From contig CACWJV010000002.1 of assembly GCA_902761265.1 (NCBI GenBank), forward strand, positions 1-28,381: a DNA stretch of 28,381 bases, written 5' to 3'. Source of the DNA: Oscillospiraceae bacterium (GTDB lineage: Bacteria > Bacillota > Clostridia > Oscillospirales > Acutalibacteraceae). Below are positions 1 through 7,661 of the stretch, piece after piece (within the stretch, counting starts at the first letter, position 1; every line of letters starts with the position of its first letter). The notes under the pieces were generated by a model. It saw nothing but the letters and a program-made list of their open reading frames with translations, had not been told where the DNA came from and ran no database searches. Position numbers and translations under genes: made by a program.

Positions 1-396
1 CTCCACATAGTTGAGATCGAGCAGCCAGTCGGCGTTGTTGACCATCAGCGCTTTGCCGTCGGAAAAATCAATAAAGCGGCTCATCTGCTTTTTGAAGCAG
101 TCGCAGTTGTGCTGAATGGTCTCTTTGGTCATCATCTGGCGCATATCGGTACGGCCCGAGGGGTCGCCGATCATCGCCGTGCCGCCGCCGATCAGAGCGA
201 TGGGCTTGTTGCCCGCCATCTGCAGCCGCTTCATCAGGCACAGCGCCATAAAATGGCCCACATGCAGCGAATCCGCCGTGGGATCAAAGCCGATGTAAAA
301 GACCGCCTTGCCGTTGTTGACAAGATCGCGGATCTCCTGTTCGTCCGTTACCTGCGCAATCAGACCGCGCGCAACCAGTTCTTCATATATTTCCAT
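1..396 (-). CDS. tyrS: Tyrosyl-tRNA synthetase, N-terminal part (cut by window edge)
   Basis: This is the first 132 codons of a class I aminoacyl-tRNA synthetase that charges tRNA-Tyr in the cytoplasm. The Rossmann-fold signature GFDPTADSLHVGH sits at residues 36-48 and contains the HIGH-type motif HVGH. The tyrosine-pocket motif GDPSGR is at 77-82. Both are diagnostic for TyrS. The start ATG is preceded by AAAGGA nine bases upstream. The reading frame is open to position 1, so the anticodon-binding and S4 domains lie outside the window. The gene follows recN by 51 nt on the same strand. I see no terminator in that gap and no convincing -35/-10 pair, so it may be read from the recN unit. In Bacillus, spo0A is found beyond recN, so the neighbour here is different. 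Confidence 0.95.
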   Translation of the reverse strand, partial: MEIYEELVARGLIAQVTDEQEIRDLVNNGKAVFYIGFDPTADSLHVGHFMALCLMKRLQMAGNKPIALIGGGTAMIGDPSGRTDMRQMMTKETIQHNCDCFKKQMSRFIDFSDGKALMVNNADWLLDLNYVE

Positions 397-447
397 GGGA
401 ATACATCCTTTCTTTTGGGTGTTTTATTTATAGTATTATTTTCGGAT

Positions 448-2103
448 TCAAGCGTAATACGCCAACAGCTCCCGCGCCGACGCGCGCGTGGCGTCTGTGA
501 CAAGATCGCCGCCGATCAGCCGGGCGATCTCCGTTTCGCGGCCGGCGTCGTCCAACGGCGTCACCCGGGTGTGGGTCGCGCCGCCATCAAGCGATTTTTC
601 CACCAGCAGATGGCTGCCCGCCGCCGCCGCAATCTGGGCAAGATGGGTGACGCAAAGCACCTGTCTGCCGGTTGCAACCTTGCGCAAACGGTCGGCGATC
701 CGGCTGGCGGCGCGGCCGCTGACGCCGGTGTCGATCTCGTCAAAGATCATTGTTTCGCCGTCATGCGCCGAAAGCACACAGCGGATGGCGAGCATGATGC
801 GCGACAGTTCGCCGCCCGACGCGATTTTGCCGATGCCCTTTAACGGTTGTCCGGGGTTGGCGCTGAAGCAAAACTCCACGTCGTCCATCCCGTTTTCGGT
901 CGCGTTTTGTTCGCGGAATTCCACCCGGAACTGCGCGGCGGGCATATCGAGCGCCGTCAGTTCCTGCGTCACCTTTTGTTCAAACGAGCGCGCCGCCGCT
1001 TTGCGGCAGTCGGTCAAACGGTCGCCCAGCCGTAACAGCTCGTCGCTCATGGAATCCTCCAACGCTTCGAGTTCGGCGATTTTCTGTTCGGAAAACGCAA
1101 TATTGTCATATGCTTCTTTGGCTTTTTGCAGCGTCTCAAGCATCGCTTCTTCGCTGCGGCCGTATTTTTGTCCGAGCCGGTAAAGCTGATCGAGCCGCTG
1201 TTCGATCGTGTCGATATCGGTGTCGTCGGCTTCTTCCGCGTCCAGCGTCCGCCGGGCGGCTGCGGCGCAGTCTTCCAGGTCATACCGCACGTTTGCGACC
1301 GTGGTTTCAAACGCGCGAAAGCTGTCGTCGCCGTCGGAAAGCTGCGCCAGCGCGCTCGAGAGCGTATAGAGGTTTTGCAACAATCCGCCGCTGTCGTCGC
1401 CGTCGATGACGGCACACACGGCCTGCAGCGACTGCAGCCGTTTTTCTTTGTTTTGCAGCCGCTTTTTTTGCAACAGCAGCGCTTCGTTCTCGCCAATTGT
1501 GATATGCGCATCCTCGAGCTCGCGGATTTGGAATGCGAGATAATCGAGCTTTGCGCCCTTGTCCGCGTCGGCCTTGCGCAACCGGTGGAGTTGTTTTTTC
1601 ACATCCCGCAGCGCGCGGTACTGCGATTGGTACTGCGCTTTGAGTTCACCGCTTTGGGCGAGCGTGTCAATATAGTCGAGGTGCTTTTCCTTTTGCAAAA
1701 GATGCTGGCTGTCGTGCTGGCCGCAGATGGTTACCAGTTCGTGGCCGAGCTGACGCAGCATAGCCGCCGTGACGGTTTTGCCGCCGATTTTGCAACTGCT
1801 TTTGCCGTCCGCGGAGATCGTCCGCGAAATCAGCAGTTCGTCGTCCGGCTCCAGCTCGAAGCTTTCGAGCACCGCTTTTGCCGCCGGGGAAAGGCTGTCG
1901 AAATAGGCGGTAACTTTTGCGCGCGTCTGTCCGGCGCGCACCACGTCGCGGCCGGTGCGTTCGCCGAGCACGGCGTTGATTGCATCTATAATGATCGATT
2001 TACCGGCGCCGGTTTCGCCGGTCAAAACAAGCAAGCCTTCGCCGAAGCGCAGGGACGCGCGTTCGATGACGGCCACGTTTTCAATTGTCAGCTCGCGCAG
2101 CAT
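448..2103 (-). CDS. recN: DNA repair protein RecN
   Basis: RecN is an SMC-like ATPase that gathers DNA ends at double-strand breaks for recombinational repair. This protein has 551 residues, the normal family length. Walker A is GETGAGKS at residues 29-36. A long charged coiled-coil-like middle (about 150-360) contains the broken helices typical of RecN. The ABC signature SGGELSR is at 429-435 and Walker B MIFDEIDTG at 452-460, followed by a THLAQIAA switch region. The start ATG is set by AAGGAGG eight bases upstream. It lies 33 nt after argR, in the conserved Firmicute order nadK–argR–recN, so it is probably cotranscribed with them. Nothing is missing or unusual in the sequence. Confidence 0.97.
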   Translation of the reverse strand: MLRELTIENVAVIERASLRFGEGLLVLTGETGAGKSIIIDAINAVLGERTGRDVVRAGQTRAKVTAYFDSLSPAAKAVLESFELEPDDELLISRTISADGKSSCKIGGKTVTAAMLRQLGHELVTICGQHDSQHLLQKEKHLDYIDTLAQSGELKAQYQSQYRALRDVKKQLHRLRKADADKGAKLDYLAFQIRELEDAHITIGENEALLLQKKRLQNKEKRLQSLQAVCAVIDGDDSGGLLQNLYTLSSALAQLSDGDDSFRAFETTVANVRYDLEDCAAAARRTLDAEEADDTDIDTIEQRLDQLYRLGQKYGRSEEAMLETLQKAKEAYDNIAFSEQKIAELEALEDSMSDELLRLGDRLTDCRKAAARSFEQKVTQELTALDMPAAQFRVEFREQNATENGMDDVEFCFSANPGQPLKGIGKIASGGELSRIMLAIRCVLSAHDGETMIFDEIDTGVSGRAASRIADRLRKVATGRQVLCVTHLAQIAAAAGSHLLVEKSLDGGATHTRVTPLDDAGRETEIARLIGGDLVTDATRASARELLAYYA

Positions 2104-2136
2104 CCGCTTCGCCTCCTTGTTCGGTCTTTGTTTCGT

Positions 2137-2604
2137 TTAATTGCCGCCGTGTTCGGCAAAGCTTTGCATCAGCCGGCACACATCCTGGGCGCCGAGACTG
2201 TCGCGGCAAAGCACAAAGATGGTGTCGTCGCCGGCGAGTGTGCCGAGAATCTTGTCGGAATTCATATGGTCCACCGCGGCGCACGCAGCGTTTGCCATGC
2301 CGGAATAGCACTTGATGGCGACCATATTGCCCGCAAAATCGGCGTGCAAAACCGAGTGGGTCAAAATAGAATAGTATTTGCCGGAGACGTCCTGCATCTC
2401 CTGGCGCACCGCGGCGTAGCGGTACTGGCCGTCTGCCACGGGAGATTTGACTAATTTGAGCGCTTTGATATCGCGCGAAACGGTCGCCTGGGTCACCGTA
2501 TAGCCCAGCGCGCCGAGTTTTTGCATCAGTTCGTCCTGCGTGCCGATATTCTCCTGTTCAATGAGCTGCAGAATCGCTTCCTGTCTGCTGTTCTTCTTCA
2601 TCAT
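2137..2604 (-). CDS. argR: Arginine repressor ArgR/AhrC
   Basis: This is a hexameric, arginine-responsive regulator of arginine biosynthesis and catabolism genes. The 155 residues comprise an N-terminal winged helix with the recognition segment TQATVSRDIKALKL (about 38-51) and a C-terminal oligomerisation/arginine-binding domain with GTLAGDDTIF at 121-130, where the paired Asp residues contact arginine. The frame is open 36 codons further upstream, but AAGGAG lies just before the ATG at 2604. A second ATG follows immediately, so translation may begin at 2604 or 2601. The gene starts 19 nt after nadK ends and precedes recN, the same order as ahrC–recN in Bacillus. I saw no clear ARG box in the short upstream gap. 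Confidence 0.95.
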   Translation of the reverse strand: MMKKNSRQEAILQLIEQENIGTQDELMQKLGALGYTVTQATVSRDIKALKLVKSPVADGQYRYAAVRQEMQDVSGKYYSILTHSVLHADFAGNMVAIKCYSGMANAACAAVDHMNSDKILGTLAGDDTIFVLCRDSLGAQDVCRLMQSFAEHGGN

Positions 2605-2623
2605 GTTTCTCCTTCCCCTGCCG

Positions 2624-3487
2624 TCACACGCGGCGTTCCACCATTTTTCTGGATAGTATATCGGTAAAGCTCTCGGCTTTGATGCGGATGATCTTGCAGC
2701 CCCGGCTGGCACGCCGGATCAAAAAGGTGCTGCCCTTGGAAATACGGACGCTCTCCTCGCCGTCGCACGACAGCAGCGGCACACACAGTTCCGGATTGCG
2801 GATCTCCACCGTCAGCGTTTTTTCCGGGCGGAACATCATCGAGCGCGCAAACAGCGAATGGGTGCAGATCGGGGTGAGCAAAAGCGTTTCGATCGCCGGG
2901 TCCACCACGGGGCCGCCGGCCGACAGCGAATAGGCGGTTGAACCGGTGGGCGTTGCAAAAATCAGGCCGTCGGCAAAATAGTCGTTGACCTTTCTGCCGT
3001 CGCAATAAACGGTGATGTCGCACATTCTGAGCGACACGCCGCGCGCAAACACGGCGTCGTTGAGGCAATAGAACTTTTCCCGCAGCGTATCGTTCTGGTA
3101 ATGCTCCACACAAAGCATCATGCGCCGGTCGATCGTGTAGCTGCCGTCGATCAGATGGCTTAAAAGCGGAAGCTCTGTTTTTTCAAGACCGGCCAGAAAG
3201 CCGAGATTGCCGGCGTTGATGCCGAGGATCTCTTTGTCATATCCGGACGCGACGTGCGCTGTGTGGATAAAGGTGCCGTCGCCGCCGACCGCGATAAACA
3301 GATCGCATTGCTCCCATGCCTCGTCGTCCGGCAAAAACCGGACGGGAAAGGCGCCGAACACAGGCTGCATCTCTTCTTCCATCAGCACCGTCGCACCGAG
3401 GCGGTGGAGTTCTTCGATCACCTTGGCAGTCACGTCGAACGCGTGCGCACGGGTCAGATTGACCCGGACGGCGATTTTCATAGACAT
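2624..3487 (-). CDS. nadK: NAD kinase
   Basis: This cytoplasmic enzyme phosphorylates NAD at the 2' hydroxyl to make NADP. The 287-residue protein has the signature GGDGT at 68-72 (the catalytic Asp lies in this motif), NAGNLGFL at 91-98 and the NAD-binding PTGSTAYSLSAGGP at 180-193. The frame extends 15 codons further upstream, but the start at 3487 (MSMKIAV) is preferred because an AGAAGG-type ribosome site lies about eight bases before it, while the upstream ATG has none. The gene opens the nadK–argR–recN run. It lies downstream of a 387-nt repeat-bearing gap after tlyA, so it may start its own transcript (see the candidate promoter at 3531-3559). Confidence 0.95.
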   Translation of the reverse strand: MSMKIAVRVNLTRAHAFDVTAKVIEELHRLGATVLMEEEMQPVFGAFPVRFLPDDEAWEQCDLFIAVGGDGTFIHTAHVASGYDKEILGINAGNLGFLAGLEKTELPLLSHLIDGSYTIDRRMMLCVEHYQNDTLREKFYCLNDAVFARGVSLRMCDITVYCDGRKVNDYFADGLIFATPTGSTAYSLSAGGPVVDPAIETLLLTPICTHSLFARSMMFRPEKTLTVEIRNPELCVPLLSCDGEESVRISKGSTFLIRRASRGCKIIRIKAESFTDILSRKMVERRV

Positions 3488-3530
3488 AGCGGCACCTTCT
3501 TTCAAAATCATTTCTTGCTGATCTGCGATC

Positions 3531-3559
3531 ATTGTAAGTCAACAGTCGTCAGTCGTCAG
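3531..3559 (-). promoter_or_regulatory. Candidate sigma-A promoter for nadK–argR–recN
   Basis: On the minus strand, CTGACG (3559-3554) is followed by a 17-nt spacer and TACAAT (3536-3531), about 44 nt before the nadK start. The -10 box is good, but the -35 box matches only four of six positions. The -35 box lies inside the short repeat array that forms one end of the neighbouring inverted-repeat block, so the block may supply part of the promoter. This is inferred from sequence alone. Confidence 0.35.
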
Positions 3560-3872
3560 TTTGAGCAGCGCCGATCAGGGATCGGCGATTCGTTCGCCGG
3601 TCACGCCGGATATATATTTGTCTCAGAGAGTTACCGGAAACCGGAAACCAACGTTTTCCAACTTTTCCTGTTTTCTCTCTATTTCTACATTTCTGACTTT
3701 TTACTTGGAATATTGGTAACTTGGTAACTAATTACGAACAATTGCCCCAACGGTGGGCTTTTCCGTGGTTACCAAACAGTTACCAAACCGGTTACTAGGC
3801 TGTTACCAACACTCGTTTCGTTGCTTCTTTGCGTCCGTTTCTACTAACGACTAACGACTGTCGACTGTTGAT
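3538..3872. repeat. Repeat block of about 335 bp with imperfect inverted ends
   Basis: The 387-nt gap between tlyA and nadK holds no convincing gene. Its left end (3538-3560) reads GTCAACAGTCGTCAGTCGTC plus AGT. The right end (3843-3872), read on the other strand, begins ATCAACAGTCGACAGTCGTT, so the two ends pair as inverted repeats with 20 of 23 positions matching. Each end is itself a short array of AGTCGTC-like units. Inside is a second inverted set: TTGGTAAC twice in tandem (3713-3728), then GTTACCAA at 3768, 3779 and 3802, with single GTTACC at 3630 and GTTACT at 3791. A GGAAACC pair lies near 3636-3649 and a GGCGA/TCGCC hairpin near 3583-3598. There is no transposase. The architecture suggests a MITE-like or other structured intergenic element; its mobility is not shown. 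Confidence 0.6.
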
Positions 3873-3874
3873 TG

Positions 3875-4684
3875 TTATTGATCGAGCGCGTTATGCGACG
3901 CCGCAACGATCTCAGACGGCGTGACGGTCAAAAACGACTGCGCGTCGTCCGTCTTTTTCACAAGCACTAAGTATTCGATATTGCCCTGCGGGCCTTTGAC
4001 CGGGGAATAATCGAGCGAAAGGACCGAAAAGCCCGTGTCGAGCAAAAACTGTACAATGTCGGACACGACCTGCACATGGACGCTTTGGTCGCGCACCACG
4101 CCTTTTTTGCCCACGTTTTCGCGTCCGGCTTCAAACTGCGGTTTAATCAGGCACACCGCCCGTCCGCCGTCTTTGAGCAGCGTTCGCATCACCGGCAAAA
4201 TCAGCCGCAGCGAGATAAACGACACGTCCACCGAGGCGAAGTCGATCCCTTCCGGAATCTGTTCGTTCGTCACATAGCGGAAATTGGTGCGCTCCAGATT
4301 GACCACACGGGGGTCTTCGCGCAGCTTCCACGCGAGCTGGCCGTAGCCGACGTCAATCGCATAGACCTTCTTTGCGCCGTGCTGCAGCATACAGTCGGAA
4401 AACCCGCCCGTCGACGCGCCGATATCCATACAGACGCAGTCGTTGAGCGTCACGCCGAACACGTCCACCGCCTTTTGCAGCTTGAGTCCGCCGCGCGAGA
4501 CAAACGGCAGTTTTTCGCCGCGTACCTCCAGACAGTCGTCCGCTTTGACCGTGTCGCCGCTTTTGAGCGCTTTTTGGTTGTTGACATAGACCTGTCCGGC
4601 CATAATCAGCGCTTTTGCCTTTTCGCGGCTTTCCGAAAAGCCGCGCTCAACCAGCGCCACGTCGAGCCGTTTTTTTTCCGTCAT
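3875..4684 (-). CDS. tlyA: TlyA-family rRNA 2'-O-methyltransferase
   Basis: TlyA-type proteins add 2'-O-methyl groups to 16S/23S rRNA; some members were also called hemolysins. The 269 residues contain an N-terminal S4 RNA-binding domain (about 5-65), the linker motif SRGGLKL at 63-69, and an SAM-dependent methyltransferase domain with DIGASTGGF at 87-95, DVSFIS at 153-158 and KPQFE at 181-185. The start ATG overlaps the dxs stop as ATGA, and GGAG lies eight bases upstream, so translation is coupled to dxs. In Bacillus the orthologue yqxC occupies the same place after dxs. After its stop comes the 387-nt repeat-rich gap, which separates it from nadK. Activity on rRNA is inferred from the family. 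Confidence 0.93.
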   Translation of the reverse strand: MTEKKRLDVALVERGFSESREKAKALIMAGQVYVNNQKALKSGDTVKADDCLEVRGEKLPFVSRGGLKLQKAVDVFGVTLNDCVCMDIGASTGGFSDCMLQHGAKKVYAIDVGYGQLAWKLREDPRVVNLERTNFRYVTNEQIPEGIDFASVDVSFISLRLILPVMRTLLKDGGRAVCLIKPQFEAGRENVGKKGVVRDQSVHVQVVSDIVQFLLDTGFSVLSLDYSPVKGPQGNIEYLVLVKKTDDAQSFLTVTPSEIVAASHNALDQ

Positions 4685-6552
4685 TGGTGTGTCTCCGTTA
4701 TATTTGAAATGGTTTGGATCATACTGTCAGCATCGAGTCCGTATTTTCGAAGCTGCTCTCTTGCGCTCGCTTGCGCAACAAAGCAGTCGGGCACCGCCGT
4801 CAGGCGGAATTGTCCGCCAAAGCCGCCTTCGAGCAGCCGCAGCGCGGTTTGTTCGCCGACGCCGCCGGTCCGCAGCCCTTCTTCGAAGAAGAAGACGTTT
4901 TGTTTTTCTTTGAAAATTGCCAGCGCGCCTGCGGGCAGCGGATGGATCTGATTGAGCGCGACCACCTGCGTCGGGATGCCTTTTTTTGCCAGCGCGTCGC
5001 AGGCTTTGACCGCCTCGGCGCTCAGCCGTCCGTAGGTCACAATCGCCGTGTCGGCGCCCTCGTCGCCGTAAACGGCGTATTCCACACCGTCGAACCGGAG
5101 CTTTTCGCTCTCTTTCGGTTCGCCGCCGCGCGGATAGCGCACCGCCACGGGCCCGCAGTCGGCGTGGATCGCCTGATTGAGATCGGCCTGCAAGGTGCTA
5201 AACGAGCAGGGCGCGTAGATTTTAAAATGCGGAATCGACGACAAAAACGCCACGTCCATGAGTCCCTGATGGGTTTCGCCGTCCTCTCCGACAAAGCCTG
5301 CGCGGTCGATGGCAAAAATCACCTTTGCGTTTTGCAGCGCCACGTCGTGCACCAGCTCGTCATAGCACCGCTGCAAAAAGGTGGAATAGACCGCGAAGAC
5401 CGGCTGCATCCCGTCTTTGGCAAGTCCGGCCGCAAAGGTCACGGCGTGTTCCTCCGCGATCCCAACGTCGAAAAAGCGGTCGGGAAACGCGTCTTTAAAC
5501 GGTTCGAGTCCGGTGGAAAAGCCCATCGCCGCTGTGATGGCGCACAGTTCCGGCTGCTTTTCGGCCTGTGCTTTTAACAAGCTGCCAAAGCGGGACGAAA
5601 AGCTTTCGCCGCCCTTCGGCTGTTCGCCGGTCAGCGGATTGAAGCCGGAAACGCCGTGGAACGCACGCGGGTTTTCTTCGGCAAAGCGGTAGCCTTTGCC
5701 CTTTTGCGTATTCACATGCAGCAGCACCGGGCCGTTGACGCGTTTGGCTGCCTCCAGCGCGTCGATCAAAACGGAGATATTGTGGCCGTCGATCGGGCCC
5801 ATATAGCGGTAGCCGAGGTCTTCAAAAAACGTGCTTTCGGCATACAGCCGGTTTTTGACCGCCGTTTTGAGATCATACAGCTTTTGTACCAGCGGTTTGC
5901 CGATCGAGGGGATTTTGGAAAGCGTGCGCTCCGTGGACGCCTTGAAGGTGTAATACTGCGGCGTGGAGCGGATGACGGCAAGGTATTTTGCCAGCGAGCC
6001 GACGTTTTCCGAAATGGACATGTTGTTGTCGTTGAGCACCAAAATGTGCTTTGTGCCGCTGCGTCCGCCGTTGTTGAGCGCTTCATACACAAGCCCGCCC
6101 GTAAACGAGCCGTCGCCGATGACGGAGACGACATAGTGCGGATCGTTTTGCAGCTTTTTGGCCGTTGCAAGACCGAGCCCGGCCGAAACCGACGTGCCGC
6201 TGTGGCCGGAATAAAAGATATCGTGTTCGCTTTCGCTCGGGCGGCAAAAGCCCGAAAGACCGCCCTCGGTGCGCAGGGAAGCAAACCGGTCGTAGCGCCC
6301 GGTGAGCAGTTTATGGGTATAGCACTGATGGCCGACGTCAAAGACGATCTGATCGTCCGGCGACTGAAACACATAGTGCAGCGCCACGGTCAGCTCCACC
6401 GCCCCGAGATTCGACGCGAGGTGGCCGCCGTTTTTCGCCGTAACCGCAATCAGCGTTTGCCGCACTTCGCCGCACAGCGTTTGCAGTTCGTCTTCGCTCA
6501 ACGCTTTGACGTCCTGCGGCGTGCGGATTTGCGGCAGGATTGGTTTATTCAT
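4681..6552 (-). CDS. dxs: 1-deoxy-D-xylulose-5-phosphate synthase
   Basis: Dxs is the thiamine-diphosphate enzyme that condenses pyruvate and glyceraldehyde-3-phosphate in the first step of the MEP isoprenoid pathway. The 623 residues match the family length. NGGHLASNLG at 41-50 and FDVGHQCYTHK at 71-81 are conserved. The ThDP/Mg motif GDGSFTGG starts at 146 and ends in NDNNMSI at 174-180. The pyrimidine-domain segment DVGIAEEHAVTFAAGLA carries the catalytic Glu. The gene starts 16 nt after ispA and overlaps tlyA by four bases. Its place beside ispA gives an isoprenoid pair (early precursor supply plus prenyl chain elongation) inside the conserved nusB–tlyA block. Confidence 0.97.
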   Translation of the reverse strand: MNKPILPQIRTPQDVKALSEDELQTLCGEVRQTLIAVTAKNGGHLASNLGAVELTVALHYVFQSPDDQIVFDVGHQCYTHKLLTGRYDRFASLRTEGGLSGFCRPSESEHDIFYSGHSGTSVSAGLGLATAKKLQNDPHYVVSVIGDGSFTGGLVYEALNNGGRSGTKHILVLNDNNMSISENVGSLAKYLAVIRSTPQYYTFKASTERTLSKIPSIGKPLVQKLYDLKTAVKNRLYAESTFFEDLGYRYMGPIDGHNISVLIDALEAAKRVNGPVLLHVNTQKGKGYRFAEENPRAFHGVSGFNPLTGEQPKGGESFSSRFGSLLKAQAEKQPELCAITAAMGFSTGLEPFKDAFPDRFFDVGIAEEHAVTFAAGLAKDGMQPVFAVYSTFLQRCYDELVHDVALQNAKVIFAIDRAGFVGEDGETHQGLMDVAFLSSIPHFKIYAPCSFSTLQADLNQAIHADCGPVAVRYPRGGEPKESEKLRFDGVEYAVYGDEGADTAIVTYGRLSAEAVKACDALAKKGIPTQVVALNQIHPLPAGALAIFKEKQNVFFFEEGLRTGGVGEQTALRLLEGGFGGQFRLTAVPDCFVAQASAREQLRKYGLDADSMIQTISNITETHQ

Positions 6553-6568
6553 GTATCATCCATCCGAT

Positions 6569-7447
6569 TTATGAAGTTCTTTTTAACAGCCGTTCGGCCG
6601 TCTTGCGCAAAAACGCCGCTTCGTCGCCGAAGGTCGCCAGCGCCTGCAGCGCCGCCGCGGTACAATCGGCCGCTTTTTGCTTTGCCGTTTCCAGCCCGAG
6701 CAGCGAGACATAGGTTGATTTTTGCTGTTCGGCGTCGGAACCGACGGGTTTGCCGAGCGTTTGGCTGTCGCTCGTCACATCTAAAATGTCGTCCGTGATC
6801 TGAAACGCCTGGCCGAGATTGTCGGCATAGCGTTCGAGCGCATCTCTTTGCGCCTTTTCGGCACCCGCCAGAACGGCGCCGACGGCGCACGCGGCTTTCA
6901 TCAGCGCGCCGGTTTTGAGCTTGTCCATCAGCCGCAGCCGGGAAAGCGAAACTGCCTGCCCTTCGCTTTGCAAATCAATCGCCTGCCCACCGACCATGCC
7001 GCCGGCTCCTGCCAGCGACGCCAAAAGCGCAATCGCTTCCAGCGCCCGGTCGGGATGCTGCTTTGCAAACGCACAGGCCGCCGCAGCGTGAAACGCTTCG
7101 GTCAGCAGCGCGTCACCGGCCAGAACCGCCGACGCTTCGCCAAACGCAATATGGCACGCCGGTTTGCCCCGGCGCATATCGTCGTCGTCCATACACGGCA
7201 GATCGTCGTGGATCAGCGAATAGGTGTGGATCATTTCGAGCGCGCAGGCAAAATCGAGCGCATCCTGCGGGTTTCCGCCGCACAGCCGGCAGCTTTCGAG
7301 CAGCAGCACCGGGCGGATCCGTTTACCGCCGCCGGCGATACTGTAGCGCATCGCGTCGCAAACAGCCGGCGCGTCGTAATCGGACACGGGCAAAAGCGCC
7401 TGCAGCCGGGCGTTGATTTGTTCGAGATAATCGTCAAAACGTGTCAT
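6569..7447 (-). CDS. ispA: Polyprenyl diphosphate synthase (farnesyl/geranylgeranyl type)
   Basis: This trans-isoprenyl diphosphate synthase joins isopentenyl diphosphate units to allylic primers, most likely making farnesyl diphosphate for cell-wall and quinone carriers. The 292 residues contain GGGKRIRP at 39-46, the first Asp-rich motif DDLPCMDDDDMRRG at 81-94, KLKTGAL at 176-182, GQAFQITDDILD at 212-223 with the second Asp-rich motif, and the lysine-containing GKPVGSD at 232-238. Tyr and Ser occupy the positions just before the first Asp motif, as in bacterial FPP synthases, but product length cannot be fixed from sequence. The start ATG overlaps xseB by 14 nt and has GGAGA eight bases upstream. 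Confidence 0.93.
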   Translation of the reverse strand: MTRFDDYLEQINARLQALLPVSDYDAPAVCDAMRYSIAGGGKRIRPVLLLESCRLCGGNPQDALDFACALEMIHTYSLIHDDLPCMDDDDMRRGKPACHIAFGEASAVLAGDALLTEAFHAAAACAFAKQHPDRALEAIALLASLAGAGGMVGGQAIDLQSEGQAVSLSRLRLMDKLKTGALMKAACAVGAVLAGAEKAQRDALERYADNLGQAFQITDDILDVTSDSQTLGKPVGSDAEQQKSTYVSLLGLETAKQKAADCTAAALQALATFGDEAAFLRKTAERLLKRTS

Positions 7448-7661
7448 GATCGTTCTCTCCGGCGCCGAGGTCGCCCAGCTCTATGATCCGCTGCTTGCAA
7501 TCGCTGAGCGCCTTGCTGCAAAACGAAACGAGATGGACGCCCTCCTCATACAGTTTCATCGACATATCGAGGTCGCACTCGTTTTTTTCAAGCGTTTCGG
7601 TAATCTCCTGCAGCCGCAGCATGGCGGTGTCAAGGGTATATTGTTCCATGTTGTTATGCAT
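7434..7661 (-). CDS. xseB: Exodeoxyribonuclease VII small subunit
   Basis: XseB is the small helical subunit that assembles in several copies with XseA to form exonuclease VII, which degrades single-stranded DNA to oligonucleotides. The 75-residue product has the typical two-helix layout: an N-terminal AMLRLQEITETLEKNE segment and a second helix LDMSMKLYEEGVHLVSFC. It overlaps xseA by eight bases and ispA by 14 bases. The start is not certain. ATG at 7661 has AAGGA four bases upstream, while ATG at 7649 (MEQYTLD) has AAAGGA eleven bases upstream and matches the family start better. The identification is secure because of the direct xseA neighbour. Confidence 0.92.
   Translation of the reverse strand: MHNNMEQYTLDTAMLRLQEITETLEKNECDLDMSMKLYEEGVHLVSFCSKALSDCKQRIIELGDLGAGENDHDTF

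Noticed and set aside
3540..3874. CRISPR array or small RNA gene in the tlyA–nadK gap
   Set aside because: The repeats are 7-8 bp, irregular and partly inverted, without regular spacers; no standard RNA gene fold is recognisable by eye.
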